DNA of 64,000 nt from CBDCNH01 sp965219015 (lineage in GTDB: Bacteria; Pseudomonadota; Alphaproteobacteria; Rhodobacterales; Rhodobacteraceae), in contig CBDCNH010000011.1 in the NCBI GenBank assembly GCA_965219015.1, positions 1,088,486 to 1,152,485 of the forward strand, in the 5' to 3' direction. Of the stretch, positions 17,299 through 25,365 are shown piece by piece. The notes beneath the pieces were generated by a model that ran no database searches, was not told the DNA's origin, and saw only the letters and a list, made by a program, of their open reading frames with translations. The position numbers and the translations under genes are program-made. Each line of letters opens with the position of its first letter. Position 1 is the stretch's first letter.

Positions 17299-18189
17299 AT
17301 GCATCTGTCGACCCACAACTGGATGCGGGCCGAGCCGCTCGACACCACGCTGCGACGGATCAAGCAGTACGGCTACGAAAGCATCGAGATCTCGGGCGAG
17401 CCGGAGCAGTATCCGGTCAAGGAGACCCGCGCGAGCCTCAAGGAGCACGGCATCCGGTGCTGGGGCGCGGTGACGCTGACGCTCGGCGAGCGCAACCTCG
17501 CGGCGAAGGACGAGGGCCAGCGCGCGCGGTCGGTCGACTACGTGAAGTCAGTGCTGACGATGGTGAGCGAACTCGAGGGCGAGATCATCACGTTGGTGCC
17601 CGCGACGGTCGGCAAGGTGGTGCCGGACGCAACGCCGGAGGAGGAATGGGCTTGGGTCGTGGACGCCACGAAGGAATGTTACGCCCACGCGCAACGGGTC
17701 GGCGTGAAGATCGCCATCGAGCCTCTGAACCGCTTCGAGACCTACCTCTTCAATCGTGCCGCGCAGGCGCTGGCGCTCGCGGACGCGGTCGGGCCCGAGT
17801 GTGGCGTGTGCCTCGACGCGTTCCACCTCAACATCGAGGAGACGGACGTCTATGAGGCGATCCGCCTTGCGGGGGCGCGGCTCTTCGATTTCCACGTCGC
17901 CGACAACAACCGTTTCGCGGCGGGGCTCGGGCATCTCGACTGGCCGAAGATCATCGGCACGCTGCGGGAGATCGGCTATGACGGCGGCGTGACCAACGAG
18001 TTCGTGGCGCCGGTGGACCGCACGCCCGCGGCGCCCTACCCCGACATGGTGGAGACCGACCCCGTCGACATCCCGCCCGAGCAACTGAAGTTCATCCAGG
18101 ACCACGGCTCGAGCCTCCTGACGGAGACGTTCTACGCCGACCAGATGCGGATCACGGCCGAGACGATCCTTCCGCTCCTCAAGGGCTAG
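17299..18189 (+). CDS. Xylose-isomerase-like TIM-barrel protein (OiaC-like?)
   Basis: A 296-residue protein of the same barrel family. Metal ligands are seen in AIEPLNRFETY, CLDAFHLNIEE, DFHVADNNRFAAG and TNEFVAPVDR. The start MHLSTHNWMRAEPL and the C-terminal PEQLKFIQDHGSSLL resemble proteins I associate with 3-oxo-isoapionate decarboxylase (OiaC) of apionate catabolism, but I am not certain of this, and the other apionate genes are not recognised here. GAGGGAGGATCCC is a strong ribosome site. It heads an operon with the enolase-superfamily gene, the GntR regulator and the hydroxyacid dehydrogenase. Confidence 0.85.
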   Translation: MHLSTHNWMRAEPLDTTLRRIKQYGYESIEISGEPEQYPVKETRASLKEHGIRCWGAVTLTLGERNLAAKDEGQRARSVDYVKSVLTMVSELEGEIITLVPATVGKVVPDATPEEEWAWVVDATKECYAHAQRVGVKIAIEPLNRFETYLFNRAAQALALADAVGPECGVCLDAFHLNIEETDVYEAIRLAGARLFDFHVADNNRFAAGLGHLDWPKIIGTLREIGYDGGVTNEFVAPVDRTPAAPYPDMVETDPVDIPPEQLKFIQDHGSSLLTETFYADQMRITAETILPLLKG

Positions 18190-18197
18190 GCGTCTCG

Positions 18198-19367
18198 ATG
18201 CGGATCGCTTCCGTTGCCGCATGGTGGGTGCAAATTCCGATCGAGGTGGCGCGCCAGCATACCTCGGACTTCGGGACGTTGCGGACGTTCGACGCGGCGA
18301 TCTGCCGGATCGAGACAGATGACGGTCTTGTCGGATGGGGCGAAGGCAAGAACGCCGCTGGCAGTTCGGGCGAATACGGAACGCTGGTTCACCTTCTGAA
18401 CCACGATTTCGGGCCACGCATCATCGGCCGCGATCCGGCGGACATCTCCTGGATCTGGGAGGACCTCTACAACGGGGTCCGCGCCGACAAGGCGCGCATG
18501 GCGGGCCATGCGATGCCGGAGATGGCGCGGCGCGGGCTCACCGTCGCCGCGATCAGCGCCATCGACATCGGGCTCTGGGACATCCTCGGCAAGGCCGACG
18601 GCAAGCCGGTGTGGCAGCTCCTCGGCGGTCGGAAGGCGGACCGGCTGCCGGCCTACGCCTCGGGCGGCTGGGCAGCGGCGGATGCCATCGGCGCGCAGTT
18701 GCAGGGCTACATCGACCGGGGCGGCTTTCGCGCCGTGAAGATGCGCGTGGGCGCGATGGATGGCGGGCTCCACGTCTCGGCGGCGCGGGTCCGCGCGGCG
18801 CGGGAGGCGCTTGGGCCGGAGATCGAGATCGCGGTCGACGCGCACGGCACCTACACCGTCGCGGAGGCGAAGCGGTTCGCGCACATGGTCCGTGACTGCG
18901 ACCTCGCGTGGTTCGAGGAGCCGGTCATCGCCGACGACAAGCCGGGGATGGCGGAGGTGCGCGCATCGACGCCCGTGCCGATCGCGACCGGCGAGAGCGA
19001 GGCCACGCGCTTCGCGTTCCGAGACCTCGCGGTTCTGCGCGCCGCCGACATCTTCCAGCCCGACCCCGCCTTCTGCGGCGGCATCACCGAGGCGATGCGG
19101 ATCGGGACGCTGGCGTCCGCGTTCAACCTTCGCCTCGCGCCGCATCTCTGGGCAGGCGCGCCCTGCTTCTTCGCCGGGCTGCACGTCTGCGCGGCATCGC
19201 CGGCGAGCTTCACCGTCGAGTTCTCGCTCGGGGCCAATCCAATGATCCATGACCTTGCCGTCGAACCCGTCACGGTGCAGGACGGCGTCATCGCGATCCC
19301 GGAGCGGCCGGGCCTCGGCTTCACGGTGAACGAGCGCATGCTGAAGGATCGCGTCCGGCGCGTATGA
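18198..19367 (+). CDS. Mandelate racemase/muconate lactonizing enzyme family sugar-acid dehydratase
   Basis: A 389-residue enolase-superfamily enzyme with an N-terminal capping domain and a C-terminal barrel. Catalytic elements in order: FRAVKMRVG (Lys base on strand 2), IAVDAHGTY, WFEEPV and ATGESEA (the three acidic Mg ligands), RLAPHLWAG with the His base, and FTVEFSLG. These proteins abstract the proton alpha to a carboxylate and usually dehydrate aldonic or aldaric acids to 2-keto-3-deoxy acids, or racemise/cycloisomerise. It follows the isomerase by 8 bases and overlaps the GntR start (ATGA). Substrate not assigned. Confidence 0.9.
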   Translation: MRIASVAAWWVQIPIEVARQHTSDFGTLRTFDAAICRIETDDGLVGWGEGKNAAGSSGEYGTLVHLLNHDFGPRIIGRDPADISWIWEDLYNGVRADKARMAGHAMPEMARRGLTVAAISAIDIGLWDILGKADGKPVWQLLGGRKADRLPAYASGGWAAADAIGAQLQGYIDRGGFRAVKMRVGAMDGGLHVSAARVRAAREALGPEIEIAVDAHGTYTVAEAKRFAHMVRDCDLAWFEEPVIADDKPGMAEVRASTPVPIATGESEATRFAFRDLAVLRAADIFQPDPAFCGGITEAMRIGTLASAFNLRLAPHLWAGAPCFFAGLHVCAASPASFTVEFSLGANPMIHDLAVEPVTVQDGVIAIPERPGLGFTVNERMLKDRVRRV

Positions 19368-20065
19368 CCCCTGACGACGCCCCGTTCCTGTCCACCCTCT
19401 TCGCGCATCTCGTCGCCGAGGCGCGGAGCAATGGCGACAAGGCCCCCTCAGAACGCGAGCTCGCCGACCATTTTGCCGTCAGCCGCGGGCAGGTGCGCGA
19501 GCAGCTCGCCATCCTCGAGGCGATGCGCGTCATCGAGCGGCGGGCGAAATCGGGCATCTACCTCACCGCCGAAGGCGCCGGTCTCGACCAGATGGCGCTG
19601 TTCGCGGCCGCGGGCATCCAGCTCGACCCGCAGCAGATCTTCGAGGCCGTCGAGCTGCGAAAGATCCATGAGATCAAGGCCGCCGAACTTGCGGCCGAAC
19701 GCGCGACGGAGGAAAATTTCGAGCGGCTGCGCGAGATCCTCGCGCAGTCCGAGGCGGCGATGGCGGCAGGCGAAGGATTGAAGGGGCTCGACGGCGATTT
19801 CCACCTCGAGATCGTGCGCGCGACGCAGAACGGGATGTTCTTCCGGCTGTGCGCGAGCTTCTACGCGGCAAGCGCGCCGCGCCATGCGGTCTATTTTGCC
19901 CGGATGGAGCGCAGCGCCAGGTCCCATGCCGAACACCGGCTGATCTTCGATGCGCTCCGGCGCCGCGACGCGGGGCTCGCGCAGGCGCTGATGAACAGCC
20001 ACCTCCGCGGCGCGCAGAGCTACTGGAGCGAGCTTCTCGACGGGCCGAGCGAAGACGATGCGTGA
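19364..20065 (+). CDS. GntR family regulator, FadR subfamily
   Basis: A 233-residue repressor-type protein. The N-terminal winged helix (about 1-70) contains PSERELADHFAVSRGQVREQLAILEAM and the wing SGIYLTAEG. The C-terminal FCD domain is all-helical, with DGDFHLEIVRATQNGMF and HAEHRLIFDALRRRD supplying the Asp/His metal-ligand set used to bind carboxylate effectors. It is translationally coupled to the dehydratase (ATGA) and lies inside the operon driven from 17.2 kb, so it probably regulates itself. The four TGGT-N3-ACCA-like palindromes at 17.2 and 26.8 kb fit its expected DNA target. A sugar-acid intermediate is the likely inducer. Confidence 0.93.
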   Translation: MTPDDAPFLSTLFAHLVAEARSNGDKAPSERELADHFAVSRGQVREQLAILEAMRVIERRAKSGIYLTAEGAGLDQMALFAAAGIQLDPQQIFEAVELRKIHEIKAAELAAERATEENFERLREILAQSEAAMAAGEGLKGLDGDFHLEIVRATQNGMFFRLCASFYAASAPRHAVYFARMERSARSHAEHRLIFDALRRRDAGLAQALMNSHLRGAQSYWSELLDGPSEDDA

Positions 20066-21029
20066 ACGCCTGTTCACGACGCATCCGCTGCACCCGGAGG
20101 TGACGAAGGCGCTCGCGATCCTCGGCGACCTCCGCATCGCCAGCGCGCCCACCCGGAAGTGCATCGCAGCCGAAAGCGAAGGCGCGGCGATCGTGGTTGT
20201 CCGCGCGCCGATCCCGGAGGCGGTGCTGCGCCCGAGGCTGCGCGCGCTGGTACGGCACGGCGCGGGGCTCGACATGATCCCGGTCGGGGCCGCGACCGCG
20301 ATGGGCGTGCTCGTCGCCAACGTGCCGGGCGCCAATGCGCTGACGGTGGCCGAGCACGCGCTCTGGAGCGCGATGGCGCTTCTCCGCCGCCATCCGGCAG
20401 TGTCCGTCGACCTTCGCACGCGAGGATGGGCCGCGGCGCGGGCCCATGCGGACGAGGGGCGCGAGCTCTCGGGTCGCATCCTCGGGATCGTCGGGATGGG
20501 CGCCGTCGGCACGACCTTGGCGCGCATCGCCGTGGCGGGCTTCGGGATGCAGGTGCTCGCGGTCACGAAGCGAACCGACCTCGCGCCCGGCGTGAACGCG
20601 GTGCCGCTCGCCGACATGCTGCGGCGGGCCGACATCGTGGTCCTCGCCTGCCCGCTGACAGACGCGACGCGCGGGCTTCTCGGACCCGCCGAACTTGCCC
20701 TCCTGCGACCGCATGCGGTGCTCGTCAACGTCGCGCGGGGACCGGTCGTCGACGAGGCGGCGCTGGTCAGGGCCTTGCGGGAGCGCCGGCTGGCCGGAGC
20801 GGCGCTCGACGTGTTCGAGACGCAGCCGCTTCGTGCCGGGCATCCGCTGCTCGACGTGCCGAACGTGATCCTGACGCCGCACATGGCCGGGATCACCGAG
20901 GAAAGCATGCTCAGGATGGGGATGGGCGTGGTGGCTGAAGTGCGCGCAATCCTCGAAGGCGGGCGTCCGGTGAGCTTCTGCAACCCGGAAGTCTGGGACC
21001 GCTACCGCGCCCGCTTCCCCGCAGGCTGA
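20058..21029 (+). CDS. D-isomer-specific 2-hydroxyacid dehydrogenase
   Basis: A 323-residue NAD(P)-dependent enzyme of the D-2-hydroxyacid dehydrogenase family. The nucleotide-binding loop is GRILGIVGMGAVGTTLARI. The catalytic Arg is in NVARGPVVDE, the Glu in LDVFETQPL, and the His in LTPHMAGIT. It reduces a 2-oxo acid such as hydroxypyruvate or glyoxylate, or oxidises the reverse. It overlaps the GntR gene by 8 bases and ends one base before the stop of the convergent ABC operon. In this setting it may handle a C2-C4 keto acid produced from the island's substrate. Confidence 0.92.
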   Translation: MRERLFTTHPLHPEVTKALAILGDLRIASAPTRKCIAAESEGAAIVVVRAPIPEAVLRPRLRALVRHGAGLDMIPVGAATAMGVLVANVPGANALTVAEHALWSAMALLRRHPAVSVDLRTRGWAAARAHADEGRELSGRILGIVGMGAVGTTLARIAVAGFGMQVLAVTKRTDLAPGVNAVPLADMLRRADIVVLACPLTDATRGLLGPAELALLRPHAVLVNVARGPVVDEAALVRALRERRLAGAALDVFETQPLRAGHPLLDVPNVILTPHMAGITEESMLRMGMGVVAEVRAILEGGRPVSFCNPEVWDRYRARFPAG

Positions 21030-22082
21030 CTAGGCAAGGCTCTGTCCCGTCGCGCGGTCGAAGAGCAGCACCTTCTCCGGCGCCCAGCCGAAGCGCACCG
21101 TCTCGTCAATTCGAACGCGCGTTCCGGCGGGTGCCATCGCGTGCAGCCGCGCGTCGCCGACCTGCATGGTGAGGATCTTGACGACGCCGTGGTCCTCGAT
21201 GTCGAAGATCCGGCCCTCGGCGGGAGCGCCGGCATCGAGCCGTACGTTCTCGGGTCGTATGCCGAAGGTCAGCTCGCGGCCGTCCGACGCTGCCGCGACG
21301 GGCAATCCACCGCCGCCGAATACCAGATGGCCGTCCTCGATGCGCCCGTCGATGAGATTCATCGGCGGCGAACCCACCGCCCGCGCGACGAAGGTGTCGC
21401 GGGGCCGGTCGTAGACCTCCGAGGGCGTGCCGACCTGCACGAGCCGGCCGCGGTTCAGAACGCCGATCTTGTCGCCCATCGACATCGCCTCGACCTGGTC
21501 GTGGGTGACGAAGAGGAACGTGGCGCCGAGTTCGCCGTGGATGCGCTTCAGCTCGACCCGCAGCGCCTCGCGGAGCTTGGCGTCGAGTGCCGACAATGGC
21601 TCGTCCATCAGGAACACCTTCGGCGCCCGGACGATGGCGCGGCCGATCGAGACGCGCTGCATCTCGCCGCCCGAGAGCCGTTCGACCTTGCGGTCGAGCA
21701 GACGCGTGATCTGCAGTGTCTGAGCCGCCTTTTCCACCCGCGCCGCGATCTCGGCGGCCGCCATGCGGCGGATCGGAGACTTCAGGGGAAATTCGAGATT
21801 GCCGCGCACCGTGAGCCGCGGGTAGAGCGAATACTGTTGCAGCACGAGCGCCACGTCCCGCTCGGCGGCGTTGCGGTCCGAGACGTCGCGGCCGTCGATC
21901 TTGACCGTGCCCGCGGTCGGCGCCTCGAGCCCGGCGACGACCCGCAGCGTCGTCGTCTTGCCCGCCCCTGTCTGGCCGAGGAGCACGAAGAACTCGCCGT
22001 CCGCGATCTCGAGGTCGAGCCCGCGCAAGGCGCGCGTGCCACCGAAATCCTTGGTGATGCCACGAAGCGAGATCGATGCCAT
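21030..22082 (-). CDS. CUT1-type ABC transporter ATP-binding protein (second ATPase)
   Basis: A 350-residue ATPase with Walker A GQTGAGKTTT, signature LSGGEMQRVSIGRA, Walker B VFLMDEPLSALD and a switch His in FVTHDQ. A C-terminal regulatory OB-like domain of MalK/UgpC type follows (GIRPENVRL). The signature has Glu-Met where LSGGQ-x is usual, and the companion ATPase shows Asp-Met. Two non-identical ATPases in one importer is the arrangement I know from the rhizobial GlpS/GlpT glycerol transporter. Start ATG at 22080-22082, overlapping the preceding gene's stop. Confidence 0.92.
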   Translation of the reverse strand: MASISLRGITKDFGGTRALRGLDLEIADGEFFVLLGQTGAGKTTTLRVVAGLEAPTAGTVKIDGRDVSDRNAAERDVALVLQQYSLYPRLTVRGNLEFPLKSPIRRMAAAEIAARVEKAAQTLQITRLLDRKVERLSGGEMQRVSIGRAIVRAPKVFLMDEPLSALDAKLREALRVELKRIHGELGATFLFVTHDQVEAMSMGDKIGVLNRGRLVQVGTPSEVYDRPRDTFVARAVGSPPMNLIDGRIEDGHLVFGGGGLPVAAASDGRELTFGIRPENVRLDAGAPAEGRIFDIEDHGVVKILTMQVGDARLHAMAPAGTRVRIDETVRFGWAPEKVLLFDRATGQSLA

Positions 22083-23167
22083 CAGGCCGCCCCCCACAAC
22101 GCCACACCACTTGCCCGATCAAAGAAATGCGCGGCGGCGGCATCGATCCCGACCCAGACCTCCTGCCCTGCGCCGCGCACGAAGCCCGCCTCAGTGCGGG
22201 CGCGCAGCGTGCGGCGACCGAGGCGCACGTCGACGATGTCGTGGCTGCCGAGCGGCTCGACGTTACTGGCGATGCCCCGGAGGTCGCCCGGCGCGCCGTC
22301 GTGCCGGAGCGCCACCGCCTCGGGCCGCACGCCGAGCGAAAGCAAACGTCCGTTCGGCAATGCGTCGAGCTGCTGCGCCGGGAAGGCGAAGCCGTCGGGC
22401 GCACCTTCCAGCCGCACGGTGTCGCCCACGACCTCGGCGTCCACCACGTTCATCACCGGCGAACCCACGAACTCGGCGACGAAGCGGTTGGCGGGCCGCA
22501 GGTACACCTCGTCCGGCGCGCCGACCTGCTGGAGAACACCGTCGTGCATCACGACGATGCGGTCGGCGAGGCTCATCGCCTCGATCTGGTCGTGCGTGAC
22601 GTAGACCGACGTGCTCGCGCGCGCGACGTGCAGGCGCTTGATCTCCGCGCGCATCTCCTCGCGAAGCTTGGTGTCGAGCGCACCGATCGGCTCGTCCATC
22701 AGGAGCGCCTTCGGCCGCCGCACCAGCGCCCGCCCGATGGCCACGCGCTGCATGTCGCCGCCCGAGAGCGCAGAGGGCTTGCGCGCGAGGAGCGGCGTGA
22801 GATGCAGGATCTGCGCCACCTCGCGCACCGCGGCCTCGCGGTCGCCGCGCGCCATGCTCACGGCGCGGAGCGGAAAGGCGATGTTCTCGGCCACGGTCAT
22901 ATGCGGATAGAGCGAGAACGACTGGAACACGAAGGCGATGTCGCGGTCGGCGGCCTTGCGATCCTGCACCTCCACGCCGTCGATGGCGATGCTGCCCGAG
23001 GTCACGCTCTCGAGCCCGGCGATGGCGCGCAGCGTCGTGGTCTTGCCGCAGCCGGACTGGCCCAGCATCACCACGAACTCGCCGTCGGCGATGGTGAGGT
23101 TCATGTCGCGGATGACCTGCGCCGGACCGAAGAACTTCTGCACGTCGGCGAGCCGGATCTCGGCCAT
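22082..23167 (-). CDS. CUT1-type ABC transporter ATP-binding protein (first ATPase)
   Basis: A 361-residue ATPase paralogous to its downstream neighbour. It has Walker A GQSGCGKTTT, signature LSGGDMQRVAIGRA, Walker B ALLMDEPIGALD, switch His in YVTHDQ, and the C-terminal TOBE-like domain (LGVRPEAVAL). It powers uptake of the solute captured by the binding protein at 25.4-26.7 kb. Start and stop codons overlap both neighbours by a few bases, so the set is one operon. Confidence 0.93.
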   Translation of the reverse strand: MAEIRLADVQKFFGPAQVIRDMNLTIADGEFVVMLGQSGCGKTTTLRAIAGLESVTSGSIAIDGVEVQDRKAADRDIAFVFQSFSLYPHMTVAENIAFPLRAVSMARGDREAAVREVAQILHLTPLLARKPSALSGGDMQRVAIGRALVRRPKALLMDEPIGALDTKLREEMRAEIKRLHVARASTSVYVTHDQIEAMSLADRIVVMHDGVLQQVGAPDEVYLRPANRFVAEFVGSPVMNVVDAEVVGDTVRLEGAPDGFAFPAQQLDALPNGRLLSLGVRPEAVALRHDGAPGDLRGIASNVEPLGSHDIVDVRLGRRTLRARTEAGFVRGAGQEVWVGIDAAAAHFFDRASGVALWGAA

Positions 23168-23442
23168 CAGGGGCGCTCCCGCGGGTCGTCGGGCGAGGGA
23201 CGCAGCGGATCGTGGCGCGGGTGCGGCACGGCGTCGAAGATGTCGAGGTCTTCGGGGTCGGCTTCACGCACCGGCGAGAACTTCGAGCACACGAGAAACG
23301 CGACCAGCCCCGCGAGCGTGATCGTCAGCCCGTAGCGGTGCAGCCCGAGCATCCACGGCTGGCACAGCGCGACGATCCCGAAGATCATCGCCCATTGCGC
23401 GATGGGCACGAACCAAGCGTGGTTGAGCGCGCGCAGGCTCAC
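23167..23442 (-). CDS. Small two-helix membrane protein of the ABC operon
   Basis: A 91-residue protein started by a GTG that overlaps the permease stop (GTGA). Two hydrophobic helices (WFVPIAQWAMIFGIVALCQ and LTITLAGLVAFLV) are followed by a hydrophilic tail (READPEDLDIFDAV) that ends at the next ATPase start. A small membrane protein at this place is also known in rhizobial glycerol transporter operons (GlpU-like), but its role is not known. It may be an accessory transporter subunit or a stability factor. Confidence 0.75.
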   Translation of the reverse strand: MSLRALNHAWFVPIAQWAMIFGIVALCQPWMLGLHRYGLTITLAGLVAFLVCSKFSPVREADPEDLDIFDAVPHPRHDPLRPSPDDPRERP

Positions 23443-24398
23443 TTGCGGATCGCCCCGAACGACATGCCGCGCAGGAGATGGTTGCGGAGGAGGAACGTGA
23501 ACACCGCGACGGGAATGAGGAAGAGGAGCGTGCCCGAGGCGATCACCGTCCAGTCCGGCAGGCCGGAGCCGACCTGCGACGGGATGTAGGGCGGCGCGGT
23601 CTGCGCGTTGCGGTTCGTCATGATGAGCGCGAAGGCGTACTCGTTCCAGGCGGTGATGAAGCAGAACACCGCCGTCGCCGCGATGCCGGTCATCGCCTCG
23701 GGCAGTACGATCTTCCGGAACGCCTGCATCCGCGTGTAGCCGTCGACCAGCGCGGCTTCCTCGTACTCGCGGGGGATCTCGTCGATGAAGCCCTTCATCA
23801 GCCACACGCTGAACGACAGGTTGAACGCGGTGTAGAGGATGATGAGCCCGAGATGCGTGTCGTTGAGCCCGACGACGCGGTACATCAGGAACATCGGGAT
23901 CGCGACGACGACGGGTGGCAGCATTCGCGTCGAAAGAATGAAGAACAGCCAGTCGTCCTCGCCGCGCACCTTGAAGCGCGAGAAGCCGTAAGCGGTGAGC
24001 GTGCCCATCGACACGGCGAGCAAGGTCGACACGATCGACACGACGAGCGAGTTCATGAAGCGGTTCGGATAGCCCGAAAGCTTCACCTCGCCGCCGGGGC
24101 CGCGCACGACCTTCTCGCCGCCGTCGAGCACCGTCTGCTCCCACCAGGGTGCGGACGCGTAGTCTTCCGGCGTCGCAGGAGCGCGCAGCTGGCTGCGGCG
24201 GAGGAAGAGCTTCACGAAGGGCGACACCTCGGGCTCGAAGAGCACCGTCGGCGGCATCGTCGTCGCGAGGTTGCGCGGCTTGAACGCGGTCGAGCCGATC
24301 CAGTAGATCGGCACCAGCATGATGACCGTCGCGATCAGGACGGCGGCGATGGCCGCGCGGTTCGCGACCTTCTCGCCCGTGGTTCGGATCGCGGCCAC
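23439..24398 (-). CDS. CUT1 ABC transporter permease (MalG/UgpE-type)
   Basis: A 319-residue permease with an N-terminal helix, a long periplasmic insert (about 45-110, including an APWWEQ stretch) and five more helices. The EAA coupling loop is EYEEAALVDGYTRMQAFRKIVLP. The long first periplasmic loop is unusual among MalG-type permeases and recalls the glycerol-type subgroup. It is the second permease of the operon. Confidence 0.92.
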   Translation of the reverse strand: MAAIRTTGEKVANRAAIAAVLIATVIMLVPIYWIGSTAFKPRNLATTMPPTVLFEPEVSPFVKLFLRRSQLRAPATPEDYASAPWWEQTVLDGGEKVVRGPGGEVKLSGYPNRFMNSLVVSIVSTLLAVSMGTLTAYGFSRFKVRGEDDWLFFILSTRMLPPVVVAIPMFLMYRVVGLNDTHLGLIILYTAFNLSFSVWLMKGFIDEIPREYEEAALVDGYTRMQAFRKIVLPEAMTGIAATAVFCFITAWNEYAFALIMTNRNAQTAPPYIPSQVGSGLPDWTVIASGTLLFLIPVAVFTFLLRNHLLRGMSFGAIRK

Positions 24399-24399
24399 C

Positions 24400-25305
24400 T
24401 CAGCGCGCCTTCACGCGGTTGAGGTACTTCACGTAGATATTGGTGATCGCCACCACCATCACCAGCACGATGTAGGCGAAGGCCGACGACATCCCCGTCT
24501 GCCATTCCTGGAACGCCATCTTGTAGAGCCGGATCGAGATCAGCTCGGTCGTCGGCTGCGACGAGAGCACGTAGGCGAGGTCGAAGGTCTTGAACGCCTC
24601 CATCGTGCGGAAGATGATCGCGATCATCAGGATCGGGGCGACGAGCGGCAGGGTGATGCGGAAGAACGTGTAGAACGTCCCCGCGCGGTCGATCTCGGCG
24701 GCCTCGTAAAGGTGCTTCGGCACCGCCGAGAGCCCCGCGAGCGACAGCAGCATCACGAACGGCGCCCACATCCAGATGTCGACGAGCGCGATGGCCCAGA
24801 GCGCCACGTCCGGGTTCGCCAGCCACTCGAAGTTACCGAGCCCGAGGAAGGAGTTGATGATGCCGAAGTTCGGGTCGTAGAGGAGCTTCCAGAACAGCCC
24901 CACCACCGCCATCGACAGCATCATCGGCAGCAGAAGGAGCGTGGTGATGAGGCCCTTGAACGGCATCTCGCGATTGAGGAGCATCGCCAGCCCGAACCCC
25001 ACGATCACCTGCCCGGTGACGGAGATGATGACGTACTTCGCGGTGATCGTGAAGTTGGACCAGATGTAGGGGTCGCTTAGCAACGCGCGGTAGTTCGCGA
25101 GGCCGACGAACTTGGCCGGGGCATTGGTCGAGGCGCGGAAATCGGTGAACGAGTAGCCGAGCGACCACAGCAGCGGGAAGATGTTGAACACGATCAGGAA
25201 GGTGATCGTCGGGATGATGAAGAGGTTGCGGATCGCGAGATCGCTGAACCCGCGTCTGGCGGCGCGGCTGCCCGGATCGAGCCGGGTGATGACGGAGGTG
25301 GTCAT
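24400..25305 (-). CDS. CUT1 ABC transporter permease (MalF/UgpA-type)
   Basis: A 301-residue permease with six predicted membrane helices. The EAA loop is HLYEAAEIDRAGTFYTFFRITLP, placed before the last two helices as expected. It forms the translocation heterodimer with its downstream partner, which starts one base after its stop. It comes second in the operon after the binding-protein gene. Confidence 0.93.
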   Translation of the reverse strand: MTTSVITRLDPGSRAARRGFSDLAIRNLFIIPTITFLIVFNIFPLLWSLGYSFTDFRASTNAPAKFVGLANYRALLSDPYIWSNFTITAKYVIISVTGQVIVGFGLAMLLNREMPFKGLITTLLLLPMMLSMAVVGLFWKLLYDPNFGIINSFLGLGNFEWLANPDVALWAIALVDIWMWAPFVMLLSLAGLSAVPKHLYEAAEIDRAGTFYTFFRITLPLVAPILMIAIIFRTMEAFKTFDLAYVLSSQPTTELISIRLYKMAFQEWQTGMSSAFAYIVLVMVVAITNIYVKYLNRVKAR

Positions 25306-25365
25306 CGGGTCGGGCGTCTCCTGCCTGTGGACCGGGAGACCGGGCGCGCCGGTCTCCCGGTCCCG

